Source: Tepidimonas sediminis
GTDB taxonomy: Bacteria > Pseudomonadota > Gammaproteobacteria > Burkholderiales > Burkholderiaceae_C
Reading direction: 5' to 3'
Length of the DNA stretch: 64,000 nt
NCBI RefSeq assembly: GCF_007556605.1
Contig: NZ_VJND01000009.1
Span: 1-64,000 of the forward strand
Part shown: positions 16,823-25,458 of the stretch, piece by piece
Layout: each line of letters begins with the position of its first letter
How positions within the stretch are numbered: position 1 is the stretch's first letter
The notes under the pieces: model-generated
Database searches by the model: none
What the model was told of the DNA's origin: nothing
The model's input: the letters and a program-made list of their open reading frames with translations, nothing else
Position numbers and translations under genes: made by a program

Positions 16823-17572
16823 ATGACCGCCACCTTCGCGCCTCCGTACACCGCACCCGACGACCTCCTGCCCACGTTGCGCGCGCAGGGCTTCGCGGTG
16901 CTGGATGCCGCCGGGGTGCGCGCCTGGCTGGGCCTGACGGCCGAGGCGCTGCGGGCGCTGGAGCCGGCGTGGGACGACCTGCCGCCGGACGAGTACCTGA
17001 GGGACGGCGGACGCTACCGCCGGCGTCGCCACGGCTGCTACCGCGTCGAGGGCGAAGCGGTGCTGCCGGTGCCGCATCGCGCGCACTACCAGCCGGTGGA
17101 ATACAACGCGCTGCACGGCGGCATGCGGCGCTGGTTCGCGCCGCTCACGCCCGCGCTGACCGGCCAGCCCGCCTGGCCGCGCCTGCTCGCCGCCGTGGCG
17201 GCGGTGGCCGGCGCGCTGCGCGGGCCGCAGCCATGGTTCCTGGAGGCGCATCCGTTCCGCATCGACACCACCGGCGGCATCGGCCGGCCGACCCCGGAAG
17301 GCGCGCACCGCGATGGCGTCGACGTGGTGGCCGTCTTCCTCGTGGCGCGCCACGCCATCAAGGGTGGCGAAAGCCGCGTCTTCGAGGCCGACGGCCCGCG
17401 CGGCCAGCGCTTCACGCTGACCGAGCCATGGTCGCTGCTGCTGCTGGACGACGCGCGCGTGATCCACGAGACCACGCCGATCCAACCGCTGCGCGAGGGC
17501 GAGCCGGGCTGGCGCGACACGCTGGTGCTGACCGTGCGCGGCGGCGGCTTCCTCGGCGACGACGGGGCGTGA
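16823..17572 (+). CDS. 2-oxoglutarate/Fe(II) dioxygenase family protein
   Basis: A 249-residue protein of the 2OG-Fe dioxygenase family (PF10014), whose known member hydroxylates free amino acids such as isoleucine. The HxD...H iron triad is visible as EGAHRDGVDVV and DDARVIHETTPI, with the 2OG-binding Arg in RDTLVLTVRG. The N-terminal half (RDGGRYRRRRHGCYRVE) is typical of the family. ATG 16823 gives the natural start; a TACACT box ends 10 nt before it, so the leader would be very short. Substrate unknown. Confidence 0.85.
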   Translation: MTATFAPPYTAPDDLLPTLRAQGFAVLDAAGVRAWLGLTAEALRALEPAWDDLPPDEYLRDGGRYRRRRHGCYRVEGEAVLPVPHRAHYQPVEYNALHGGMRRWFAPLTPALTGQPAWPRLLAAVAAVAGALRGPQPWFLEAHPFRIDTTGGIGRPTPEGAHRDGVDVVAVFLVARHAIKGGESRVFEADGPRGQRFTLTEPWSLLLLDDARVIHETTPIQPLREGEPGWRDTLVLTVRGGGFLGDDGA

Positions 17573-17679
17573 CGGCGGCCGACCCGGCCGGCCCTCGCGT
17601 CCGACGGCCGTTCACGCGGGTCGGGCCGGCCCGCCTCGCCGGGGCGACCTCGGCCGCCGTCCCGCGCGGCGGCGGGCCC

Positions 17680-18666
17680 TCACTGCGGCTGAAAGCCGCT
17701 GTCGCGGATGATGCGCGCCCACACCTCGCGGTAGGCGCGCTCGCGCGCGGCCAGCTGCTCGCCGCTCATGTGGCCGACGTTGAGGCCCATGGCGGTCAGG
17801 CGCTCGCGCACCGCCGGCTGCGCCACCACCTTGGCCAGCGCGGCGTCCAGCTGGGCCAGCGTCGCCGCCGGCGTGCCGGCGGGGGCGAACAGGCCGTAGA
17901 ACGGCACCTCCTCGAAGCCGGCGATGCCCAGCTCGGCAAACGTGGGCACGTCCGGCAGCGCCGGCTGGCGCTGGCGCCCCATCACCGCCACCACGTGCAG
18001 CTTGCCGGCGCGGTGGTTCTCGATGAAGTCCGGGACCGAGCCGACGCCGGCCGGAATCTGGTTGCCGAGCATGTCGGCCATCATCGGCGCGCTGCCGCGG
18101 TACGGCACCGGCACCAGGTCGAGCCGCTGCTGGCGCGCCAGCACCTGCACGAGGAACTGCGGCACGGAGGCCGGCGCCGGAATGCCCACCGCGGCCTTGC
18201 CGCCCTGGGCGCGCACCCACTGGGCGAACTCCGACAGCGAGCGTGCCGGCGTGCCGCCGGAGACGGCCAGCGCATTGACGAAGGTGGCAAAGCCGCCGAC
18301 GGCGACGAAGTCGCGCACCGGATCGAAGCCGGGGTTGCGCATCACCAGTGGCAGGATGGTGACGCTGTGGTCGTGCGTCAGGAACAGCGTCGTGCCATCC
18401 GGCGCGGCGGCCTTGAGCGCCTGCGCCGCCAGTTGCCCGCCGGCGCCGGCGCGGTTTTCCACCACCACCGGCACGCCCAGCGCCTCGCGCAGCGGCTCGG
18501 CCAGCAGACGGGCGATGGCGTCGGTGCCGCCGCCCGGCGGAAAGCCGACCAGGATCCTGATGGTGCGGCTGTCGGCGCGGGCAAGCCACGGCGCCGCCAG
18601 CAGGGCGGTGGCGGCGGCGGCGCGGGAGACGAACTGGCGGCGGTTGGCGTGGGGCATGCGGTTCAT
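17680..18666 (-). CDS. Bug-family tripartite tricarboxylate transporter substrate-binding protein
   Basis: A 328-residue periplasmic binding protein. It has a signal peptide (RRQFVSRAAAATALLAAPWLARAD), then IRILVGFPPGGGTDAIARLLAEPL, the hallmark opening of Bug proteins that bind carboxylates or other small anions. The second signature VPYRGSAPMMADMLGNQIPAGVG and the C-terminal YGLFAPAGTPAATLAQLDAAL are also present. TctA/TctB membrane partners are not nearby, as is common for orphan Bug proteins in Burkholderiales. ATG 18666 is used; ATG 18657 is possible. Ligand unknown. Confidence 0.93.
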   Translation of the reverse strand: MNRMPHANRRQFVSRAAAATALLAAPWLARADSRTIRILVGFPPGGGTDAIARLLAEPLREALGVPVVVENRAGAGGQLAAQALKAAAPDGTTLFLTHDHSVTILPLVMRNPGFDPVRDFVAVGGFATFVNALAVSGGTPARSLSEFAQWVRAQGGKAAVGIPAPASVPQFLVQVLARQQRLDLVPVPYRGSAPMMADMLGNQIPAGVGSVPDFIENHRAGKLHVVAVMGRQRQPALPDVPTFAELGIAGFEEVPFYGLFAPAGTPAATLAQLDAALAKVVAQPAVRERLTAMGLNVGHMSGEQLAARERAYREVWARIIRDSGFQPQ

Positions 18667-18817
18667 GGCGGGATCGGGTTGGGCCGGGACAAGCCGCGCC
18701 GGGGTGGCCGCGGCGTGCGCCAATCTTAGCGGCAGCGCCGTGCGGATGGCCAGCGGCCGGGCGGCGTCACCGGTGCGAACGGCGCCGATGGCGGGCCTGC
18801 CGGATAATGCGTGCCCG

Positions 18818-19678
18818 ATGTGGATCGACACCCATTGCCACCTCGATGCGCCGGAATTCGGCGCGGAGGCGGCGGCCGAGCGCGAGCGCGCCCGCGCCGC
18901 CGGGGTGGCGTGGTGCGTGCTGCCGGCGGTGCGCGCGGCCGACTTCGCGCGCGTGCGCGCGCTGGCGCACGAGCTGGGCGACGTGTACGCGCTCGGCATC
19001 CACCCGCTGTGCGTGGCCGAGGCGGACGAGGCCGACCTCGCCGCGCTGCAGGAGGCACTGGAGCGCTGGGCTGGTGACCCGCGGCTGGTGGCGGTGGGGG
19101 AGATCGGGCTCGACTTCCTCGAGCCGGAACTGGCCGCCGAGCCGCTGCGCGGCAAGCAGCTCGCCTTCCTGCGCGCGCAGCTGGAGCTGGCACAGCGCCA
19201 CGGCCTGCCGGTGATCCTGCACGTGCGCCGCAGCGTCGATGCGGTGACGGCGGCGCTGCGGGCGCTGGCGCGTGCCGGGCGCACCGTGGGGGGCGGCATC
19301 GCGCACGCCTTCAACGGCAGCCTGCAGCAGGCGCAGGCGCTGCTCGCGCTGGGTTGCCGGCTCGGCTTCGGCGGCGCGGCCACGTTCGACACCGCGCAGC
19401 GGCTGCGCCGGCTGGTGACCGGGCTGCCGCTGCAGGCGCTGGTGCTGGAGACCGATGCGCCCGACATCCCGCCGCAGTGGCTCTACGTGCCGGCGGCCGA
19501 GCGGGCCGCGGGCCGCCCGATGCCGCGCAACACGCCGACAGAGCTGCCACGCATCGGCGCGACGCTGGCGGCGCTGCGCGGGCTGCAGCCGGCCGAGCTG
19601 GCGCGCGCCACCGCCGCCAACGCGGCGCAGGCGCTGCCACGGCTGGGCGCGCTGATCGCGGCGGAGGGCGGGCGATGA
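18818..19678 (+). CDS. TatD-family metal-dependent hydrolase (deoxyribonuclease)
   Basis: A 286-residue TIM-barrel hydrolase. Metal ligands of the TatD family are visible: DTHCHLD, GEIGLDF, ILHVRR, IAHAFNG and ETDAP. TatD enzymes are 3'-5' exonucleases/DNases in the cytoplasm; this one is nearest YjjV-type. A GATAAT box ends 9 nt before the ATG and no Shine-Dalgarno is present, so the mRNA may be nearly leaderless. The stop overlaps the next gene's start as ATGA, giving a translationally coupled chain of four genes. Confidence 0.93.
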   Translation: MWIDTHCHLDAPEFGAEAAAERERARAAGVAWCVLPAVRAADFARVRALAHELGDVYALGIHPLCVAEADEADLAALQEALERWAGDPRLVAVGEIGLDFLEPELAAEPLRGKQLAFLRAQLELAQRHGLPVILHVRRSVDAVTAALRALARAGRTVGGGIAHAFNGSLQQAQALLALGCRLGFGGAATFDTAQRLRRLVTGLPLQALVLETDAPDIPPQWLYVPAAERAAGRPMPRNTPTELPRIGATLAALRGLQPAELARATAANAAQALPRLGALIAAEGGR

Positions 19679-20325
19679 GCGGCGCGGCCGACTGGCTGCA
19701 CGGCCTGCCGCCGGTGCTGGATGCGCGCACGCGGGTGGTGGTGCTCGGCAGCTTTCCCGGCGTGGCCTCGCTGCAGGCGCGGCAGTATTACGCGCATCCG
19801 CGCAACCAGTTTTGGCCGATCCTGGGGCGGCTGCTTGGCCTGCCGCTGCCCGCGCTGCCGTATGAGCAGCGGCTGGCGGTGCTGCTGGCGCACGGCATCG
19901 GGCTGTGGGACGTCTACGCGCGCTGCGTGCGTGCCGGCAGCCTGGACAGCGCGATCGAGCGGGCCGAGCCGAACGACCTCGCGCAGCTGCGCCGGCGCTG
20001 TCCGCAGCTGCGCGCCGTGCTGCACAACGGCGGCGAGAGCTGGCGCCACGCGCGCCGCACGCGCGCGCTCGGCGTGGCGGTGCAGCGTGTGCCCTCCACC
20101 AGCCCGGCCAACGCCTCCTGGACGCTGCAGCGCAAGCTGGCGGCGTGGGCGCAGGCGCTGGCCACGCACGGGGTACCGCTGGCGGGCTGGTCGCCGGATT
20201 CGGAGGATGGCGTCGCCCTCGACACCGGGCCGGGCGTCGTCCCTGCCGCCGGATCCGGTGCCCACGTTCCGGCACGCCACGGCGAGGAACCCGTGGCGGT
20301 GGCCAGCCGGGAGGATCCGACATGA
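19675..20325 (+). CDS. DNA-deoxyinosine / mismatch uracil-DNA glycosylase family protein
   Basis: A 216-residue uracil-DNA-glycosylase-fold protein of the hypoxanthine-DNA glycosylase (TIGR04274, Mug-like) type. The active-site region is VVVLGSFPGVASLQARQYYAHPRNQFWPIL, and the DNA-insertion loop is RVPSTSPANASW. These enzymes remove deaminated bases (hypoxanthine, uracil) from DNA. The conserved domain ends near residue 172; the last 40 residues (rich in Pro, Gly, Ala) are an extension that reaches the next start. ATG 19675 overlaps the TatD stop, and the end overlaps the next gene, both as ATGA. Genome-maintenance pairing with TatD DNase is plausible. Confidence 0.87.
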   Translation: MSGAADWLHGLPPVLDARTRVVVLGSFPGVASLQARQYYAHPRNQFWPILGRLLGLPLPALPYEQRLAVLLAHGIGLWDVYARCVRAGSLDSAIERAEPNDLAQLRRRCPQLRAVLHNGGESWRHARRTRALGVAVQRVPSTSPANASWTLQRKLAAWAQALATHGVPLAGWSPDSEDGVALDTGPGVVPAAGSGAHVPARHGEEPVAVASREDPT

Positions 20326-21077
20326 GCCGGGCCGCCGGCGGTCTGCCCGAGGTCACGCTGTCGGAGCAGGGCGGCGTGCGCCACCTGCACCTCGGCACGC
20401 CGTGGGTGCAGGGCAGCATGCGCATCCGCGAGCCGACGCAGATCGTGCTGGAGTACGTGCAGCGCATGATGGCCTGGCTGCTGTTCGTCGAGCCCGACAC
20501 CGTCGGCCGGCGCCGCGCGCTGCAGCTGGGGCTGGGGGCCGGGGCGCTGACGCGCTTTTGTCACCAGCGGCTCGGCATGGACACCACCGCGGTGGAGCTC
20601 AATCCCCAGGTGGTGACGGCGTGCCGGGCGTGGTTTCGCCTTCCGGACGACGGGCCGCGGCTGCGCGTCATCGTTGGCGACGCCGCCGAGTGGGTGCGCC
20701 ACGCGCCGTGGCAGGGCCGCTTCGACGCCGTGCAGGTCGACCTCTACGACCACGAGGCCGCCGCGCCGGTGCTGGACGATGCGGCCTTCTACGCCGACGT
20801 GCGCGCGCTGCTGACGCCGCAGGGCTGCATGACGGTGAATCTGTTTGGCCGCTGTGCGAGTTTCGGGCGGTCGCTCGCCTCGCTGGCGGCGGCGTTCGGG
20901 GCCGAGGCGCTGTGGGTGTTCCGTCCGACGCGCGAAGGCAACACGGTGGTGCTGGCGCAGCGCACGCCGCAGCGGCCGCCGCGCGATCGGCTGGCCGCAC
21001 GCGCCGAGGTGATCCGCGCCCGTTGGCGCCTGCCGGCGCCGCAGTGGCTGCGCAGCCTGCGGCCGGTGCAGCCATGA
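20322..21077 (+). CDS. Spermidine-synthase-like methyltransferase-fold protein
   Basis: A 251-residue Rossmann protein related to polyamine aminopropyltransferases. It has the nucleotide/AdoMet loop LQLGLGAGALTRF, the acidic ribose-binding AVELNPQVV and the QVDLYDHEAAAPVL region where spermidine synthases hold DxYD catalytic residues. It is shorter than true SpeE (about 285 aa) and lacks a recognisable polyamine pocket, so it may not make spermidine. No speD is near. ATGA overlaps at both ends link it to the glycosylase and the EamA transporter. Confidence 0.75.
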   Translation: MSRAAGGLPEVTLSEQGGVRHLHLGTPWVQGSMRIREPTQIVLEYVQRMMAWLLFVEPDTVGRRRALQLGLGAGALTRFCHQRLGMDTTAVELNPQVVTACRAWFRLPDDGPRLRVIVGDAAEWVRHAPWQGRFDAVQVDLYDHEAAAPVLDDAAFYADVRALLTPQGCMTVNLFGRCASFGRSLASLAAAFGAEALWVFRPTREGNTVVLAQRTPQRPPRDRLAARAEVIRARWRLPAPQWLRSLRPVQP

Positions 21078-22015
21078 GCGTTGCCGCAGCCCCCCAGCCC
21101 ATGGCCCATGCGGCAGCGGCACGGCGCCGCCGCAGCGGCCTGCTGCTGGCCGCAGGGGGCGCGATTGCCTTCAGCGGCAAGGCCATCATCGTCAAGCTCG
21201 CCTACCGTCACGGGGTCGATGCGGTCACGCTGCTGATGTACCGCATGCTGTTTGCGCTGCCGCTGTTTGCGGCGATGGCGTGGTGGGCGGCGCGGCGGCC
21301 CGGCACGCGGCCGCTGACGCGCCGCGACTGGGCCGGCATCGCGTGGCTCGGCTTCACCGGCTACTACGCCGCCAGCTTCCTCGACTTCTGGGGGCTGCAG
21401 TACATCAGCGCGAGCCTGGAGCGCCTGATCCTCTACCTGAACCCGACGCTGGTGCTGCTGCTGGGCTGGCTGCTGCACGGGCGGCGCGTGACGGTGCGGC
21501 AGGCCGCCGCGATGGCGCTGTCGTACGCCGGTGTGCTGCTGGTGTTCGGGCACGAAGTCTCGTTCGAGGGCCGCGCCACCGTGGTCGGCAGCCTGCTGGT
21601 GCTGGCCAGTGCGGTCAGCTACGCGCTCTACCTGGTGCACAGCGGCCAGATGGTCGGACGCCTGGGGGCGCTGCGGCTGGTGAGTCTGGCCACGCTCGTG
21701 GCCTGCGCGCTGTGCCTGGCGCAGTTCCTGCTGCTGCGGCCGCTGGCGGCGGCGTGGGTGCCGGCGCCGGTGCTGGGGCTGTCGCTGCTCAACGCCGTGC
21801 TGTGCACCGCGGCGCCGGTGGTGATGGTGATGCTGGCCATCGAGCGCATCGGCGCCGGCCTCACCGCCCAGACCGGGCTGCTCGGGCCGCTGTCCACCGT
21901 GGCGCTGGGGGTGGCGGTGCTCGGCGAGCCGTTCAACGCGTGGATCGTGGCCGGCACGGCGCTGGTGCTGGCCGGGGTGCTGTGGGTCAGCCGGGCCGAT
22001 GCGGCGCCGCGCTGA
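21074..22015 (+). CDS. EamA/DMT-superfamily transporter
   Basis: A 313-residue membrane protein with about ten hydrophobic helices arranged as two EamA repeats (AIAFSGKAIIVKLAYRHG starts the first; VGSLLVLASAVSYALYLVHSG starts the second). DMT proteins export amino acids, purines or other metabolites by proton exchange. The substrate is unknown. It is the last member of a chain of four ATGA-linked genes. The SDR gene follows after 23 bp with its own GGAAGGAG site. Confidence 0.9.
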   Translation: MSVAAAPQPMAHAAAARRRRSGLLLAAGGAIAFSGKAIIVKLAYRHGVDAVTLLMYRMLFALPLFAAMAWWAARRPGTRPLTRRDWAGIAWLGFTGYYAASFLDFWGLQYISASLERLILYLNPTLVLLLGWLLHGRRVTVRQAAAMALSYAGVLLVFGHEVSFEGRATVVGSLLVLASAVSYALYLVHSGQMVGRLGALRLVSLATLVACALCLAQFLLLRPLAAAWVPAPVLGLSLLNAVLCTAAPVVMVMLAIERIGAGLTAQTGLLGPLSTVALGVAVLGEPFNAWIVAGTALVLAGVLWVSRADAAPR

Positions 22016-22038
22016 CGGGGTCGAAGGAAGGAGCGACG

Positions 22039-22845
22039 ATGGACCTGGGCATTGCGGGACGTTGGGCACTGGTGTGCGGCGCCAGCCGCGGGCTGGGCTG
22101 GGGATGCGCGCGGGCGCTGGCGCTGGAGGGGGTCAACGTCGTGATGGCCGCGCGCGGCGCCGAGGCGCTGCAGCAGGCCGCCGCGCGGCTGCGCGCCGAG
22201 CTGCCGCCCGGCGCCGCCAACCGCATCGTCGCGGTGGCGGCCGACGTCACCACCGAGGAGGGGCGCGCCGCGCTGTGGAGCGCGCCGGACGCGCCGGGGC
22301 GCGACGTCGACATCCTCGTCACCAACGCCGGCGGGCCGCCACCGGGGGACTTTCGCCAGTGGGGGCGCGAGCAGTGGCTGGCGGCACTGCAGGCCAACAT
22401 GCTGGCGCCGATCGAGCTGATCAAGGCCACGGTGGACGGCATGGCCGCGCGCGGCTTTGGCCGCATCGTCAACATCACCTCCAGCGCCGTCAAGGCTCCG
22501 ATCGACATCCTGGGCCTGAGCAACGGCGCGCGCAGCGGCCTGACCGGCTTCGTCGCCGGACTGGCCCGCGGCGAACTGGCCGCACGCGGCGTGACGATCA
22601 ACAACCTGCTGCCCGGCAAGTTCGACACCGACCGCCTGCGCGCCACGCTGCAGGCGGCGGCGCAGGCAAGCCACCGCACCTTGGAACAGGTGCGCGCGGC
22701 GCAGCTGGCGCAGATCCCGACGCGGCGCTTCGGCACGCCGCAGGAGTTCGGCGCCGTCTGCGCCTTCCTGTGCAGCGTGCACGCCGGCTATCTCACCGGC
22801 CAGAACATCCTGCTCGACGGCGGTGCCTTCCCGGGCACGTTCTGA
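22039..22845 (+). CDS. SDR-family oxidoreductase lacking the YxxxK motif
   Basis: A 268-residue Rossmann-fold protein. The cofactor loop is GASRGLGWG and the NAG motif is VTNAGGPPPG. The active-site Ser is present (NITSSAVKAP), but where Tyr-x3-Lys should lie the sequence reads LSNGARSGLTGF, so both the catalytic Tyr and Lys are absent. This matches a known 3-oxoacyl-ACP-reductase-like subgroup with SNxxR. It may be non-catalytic or use another mechanism. AAGGAAGGAG precedes the ATG at 22039. It follows the EamA transporter by 23 bp. Confidence 0.88.
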   Translation: MDLGIAGRWALVCGASRGLGWGCARALALEGVNVVMAARGAEALQQAAARLRAELPPGAANRIVAVAADVTTEEGRAALWSAPDAPGRDVDILVTNAGGPPPGDFRQWGREQWLAALQANMLAPIELIKATVDGMAARGFGRIVNITSSAVKAPIDILGLSNGARSGLTGFVAGLARGELAARGVTINNLLPGKFDTDRLRATLQAAAQASHRTLEQVRAAQLAQIPTRRFGTPQEFGAVCAFLCSVHAGYLTGQNILLDGGAFPGTF

Positions 22846-22868
22846 ACGGCGCGGGTGGGTGCCGCCGA

Positions 22869-23804
22869 TCACCGCCGCGACGACACCACGATGCCAGCCA
22901 CGATCAGCACGAATGCCGCGGCGTGGTAGCCGCGCGGCGGCTCGCCGAGCAGCAGCGTGGACATCACCGCGGTGAACAGCGGCGTCAGGTTGGTGAAGAA
23001 GCCGGCCAGCGTCGGGCCGGCGCGCTGCACGCCGGCGCCCCAGGCGCGGTAGGCCAAGATCGACGGCCCCACCGCCACGAACAGCAGCACGCCGGCCAGC
23101 GGCCAGCTCCAGCGGATCGCGGTCGGCATGTCGGCCGGCGCGGCCAGCGCGAGCCACGTCCACTCGCCGGCGGTCAGCACGCCGGCCGTCAGCAGCCCGA
23201 ACACCGCCTGCGCCAGCAGAAACGCTGCCCAGTCGGCGCGGATCGCCGGGTCCTCGTCGCGGCGCGTCAGCAGCCAGCTGTAGCCGGCCCAGGTCAGCGC
23301 CGCGGCCAGCATCCACGCGTCGCCGGGCACGAAGCGCAGCGCCAGCAGGTTGTCCAGCCGCCCCTGCGCCAGCACGGTCAGCACCCCGGCCAGCGACAGC
23401 AGCGCGCCCAGCATCTGTTGGCGCAGCACCGGCGCCCCGAAGAACAGCCGTCCCACCAGCATCATCCACAGCGGCATGCTGGAGGCCACCAGCGTGACGT
23501 TGAGCGGCGTGGAGGTGTGCAGCGCCAGGTACTGCAGCATGTTGTAGCCGGCCACCGCCAGGCTGCCCAGCAGCAGAAAGCGCCGCCACTGCCGCCACAG
23601 CCCGCTGCCGGGGCGCAGCACCCACGCCGCCAGCGGCAGCAGCAGCAGCGCCGCCAGCACCCAGCGCAGGAAGTTGAACGTGATCGGCGGAATCCACGGG
23701 GCGGCCACGCGGCCGACGATGGCGTTGCCGGCCCACAGCAGCGGGGCCAGGGTCAGCAGCGCGATGGTGGAGGGGGTGAGGGCGGGGGAGCGCGTCGGCG
23801 GCAT
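22869..23804 (-). CDS. EamA/DMT-superfamily transporter (second)
   Basis: A 311-residue protein with ten predicted helices and two EamA domains. The N-terminal repeat contains LLWAGNAIVGRVAAPWIPPITFNFLRW, typical of RhaT/EamA transporters, and the C-terminal repeat AVGPSILAYRAWGAGVQRAGP. ATG 23804 is chosen over GTG 23813. It is convergent with the SDR gene (23 bp) and divergent from the quinone reductase. It is only distantly like the other EamA protein at 21074, so this is not a recent duplication. Substrate unknown. Confidence 0.9.
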   Translation of the reverse strand: MPPTRSPALTPSTIALLTLAPLLWAGNAIVGRVAAPWIPPITFNFLRWVLAALLLLPLAAWVLRPGSGLWRQWRRFLLLGSLAVAGYNMLQYLALHTSTPLNVTLVASSMPLWMMLVGRLFFGAPVLRQQMLGALLSLAGVLTVLAQGRLDNLLALRFVPGDAWMLAAALTWAGYSWLLTRRDEDPAIRADWAAFLLAQAVFGLLTAGVLTAGEWTWLALAAPADMPTAIRWSWPLAGVLLFVAVGPSILAYRAWGAGVQRAGPTLAGFFTNLTPLFTAVMSTLLLGEPPRGYHAAAFVLIVAGIVVSSRR

Positions 23805-23935
23805 CCCCCGCACTGTAGCCGAGCCGGCCGACGCGCGCCGGACGCCCGCGCGACGTCCCCGCGCCGGCGCGTGCCGCCCGGTTGTGGCACCATGCGCCCC
23901 GATTCACCACCATCTTCGACGAGGAGTCCTGCGCC

Positions 23936-24925
23936 ATGCCCAGCAGCCGAGCCGTGCTGATCGACCGAACCGGGGGCCCCGAGGTGTTGCGCCTGGCCGA
24001 GGTGGCCGTCGGCGAACCCGGCCCGGGCGAGGTGCGCATCCGCCACCACGCCATCGGCCTGAACTTCATCGACGTCTACCACCGCACCGGGCTGTACCCG
24101 CTGCCGCTGCCGGCGCGGCTGGGCATGGAGGGCGCCGGCGTGGTGGAGGCGGTCGGCCCCGGCGTGGACCACCTGGCCGTCGGTGCCCGCGTGGCCTACG
24201 CGGCGCAGCCGCCGGGGGCGTACTGCGACGTGCGCGTGATGCCGGCCACCAACGTCGTGCGCCTGCCCGAGGGGCTGTCGTTCGAGCAGGGCGCCGCGAT
24301 GATGCTCAAGGGGCTGACCGCGCAGTACCTGCTCAGGCACTGCCGCCCGGTGGAGGGGCTGCAGCCGGGCGACTGGGTGCTGCTGCACGCCGCCGCCGGC
24401 GGCGTCGGGCTGATCGCCTGCCAGTGGGCGCGGGCGCTGGGTCTGCGCGTGATCGGCACCGCCGGCAGCGACGACAAGTGCGCGCTGGCGCTGCGGCACG
24501 GCGCCGAGGTCTGCATCAACTACCGGCGCGAGGACTTCGTCGCCCGCGTGCGCGAGCTCACCCGCGGACAGGGGGTCAAGGTGGTCTACGACTCGGTCGG
24601 CAAGGACACGTGGGAGGGATCGCTCGACTGTCTGCGCGAGTTCGGGCTGATGGTCTCGTTCGGCAACGCCAGCGGCCCGGTGCCGCCGTTCTCGCCCGGG
24701 GTGCTGGGGCCGAAGGGGTCGCTGTACGTGACGCGGCAGACGCTGTTCACGCACATCCGCACGCGCGAGCGCACGCAGGCGATGGCCGACGACTTGTTCG
24801 CCGCGGTGCTGTCCGGTCAGGTGCGCATCCACATCGCGCAGCGCTTCGCGCTGGCGGACGTGCGCGCCGCGCACGCGGCGCTGGAGGCGCGCCAGACCAC
24901 CGGTTCCACCGTGCTGCTGCCGTGA
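23936..24925 (+). CDS. qorA: NADPH:quinone oxidoreductase, zinc-independent MDR type
   Basis: A 329-residue quinone reductase of the Qor group, which performs one- or two-electron reduction of quinones with NADPH. The family signature is IGLNFIDVYHRTGLYPLPLP, and the NADPH-binding loop is LHAAAGGVGLIACQWARALG; zinc ligands are absent. The run KGLTAQYLLRH is also characteristic. GAGGAG precedes the ATG at 23936 by ten bases. It stands alone between convergent and divergent neighbours. Confidence 0.93.
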   Translation: MPSSRAVLIDRTGGPEVLRLAEVAVGEPGPGEVRIRHHAIGLNFIDVYHRTGLYPLPLPARLGMEGAGVVEAVGPGVDHLAVGARVAYAAQPPGAYCDVRVMPATNVVRLPEGLSFEQGAAMMLKGLTAQYLLRHCRPVEGLQPGDWVLLHAAAGGVGLIACQWARALGLRVIGTAGSDDKCALALRHGAEVCINYRREDFVARVRELTRGQGVKVVYDSVGKDTWEGSLDCLREFGLMVSFGNASGPVPPFSPGVLGPKGSLYVTRQTLFTHIRTRERTQAMADDLFAAVLSGQVRIHIAQRFALADVRAAHAALEARQTTGSTVLLP

Positions 24926-24949
24926 CGGGCGGCCCCGCCCGCGCGGCGC

Positions 24950-25378
24950 TCAGCGCGCCGCCACCGCCGGGGCGTGCTCGCACCAGTAGGTCAGCAGATG
25001 GCCGCGCGTCGGTTCGCGCACCGTCTGCAGGCCGGTGAAGCCGTGCGGCCCGACCGCGGGGGCGGAGGGCAGGTAGTGCGCCTCGTGCAGCAGGTACGGC
25101 TGACCCTGCCAGCGCCCCAGCGTGCGCACCGTGACGCCCGCACCCGGCGCCGGCGGCAGGCGGTTGACCACCTCGACGATGAGGCTGGCTCCCTCCAGCA
25201 GCGGCGCCGGCACCTCGTCGGCAGCGCTGGGCGGCACCGCCAAGACGCGCGTGGCGCCGGCCCAGCCGACATGGCAATGCACCGTCTGCGCCACCGCCGC
25301 CTGGACCAGCAGGGCGGCCAGCAGCGAGCCGCCTCGCAGACAGCGGGCGGCGCGGCGGCGAAGGGACGAACTGGGCAT
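24950..25378 (-). CDS. Secreted protein of unknown function
   Basis: A 142-residue protein with a signal peptide (SLLAALLVQAAVAQ, cleavage near VAQ-TV). The mature part begins VHCHVGWAGATRVL and contains one more cysteine near the end (TYWCEHAP), suggesting a disulfide in the periplasm. No known domain recognised. It is the last gene on the strand of ribF-ileS-lspA, 80 bp after lspA, and may be co-transcribed with them. Confidence 0.6.
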   Translation of the reverse strand: MPSSSLRRRAARCLRGGSLLAALLVQAAVAQTVHCHVGWAGATRVLAVPPSAADEVPAPLLEGASLIVEVVNRLPPAPGAGVTVRTLGRWQGQPYLLHEAHYLPSAPAVGPHGFTGLQTVREPTRGHLLTYWCEHAPAVAAR

Positions 25379-25458
25379 GGTGGCATTCTACGCAAGGGCG
25401 CGGCCGCGCCGCGTGCGCGTCTGCGCCGCTGTGGCGCCCGCACCACCGGCCGCCGCGT

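Noticed and set aside
20322-21077. Assignment as true spermidine synthase (speE)
   Set aside because: Shorter than SpeE, lacks a clear polyamine pocket and a linked speD; kept as spermidine-synthase-like.
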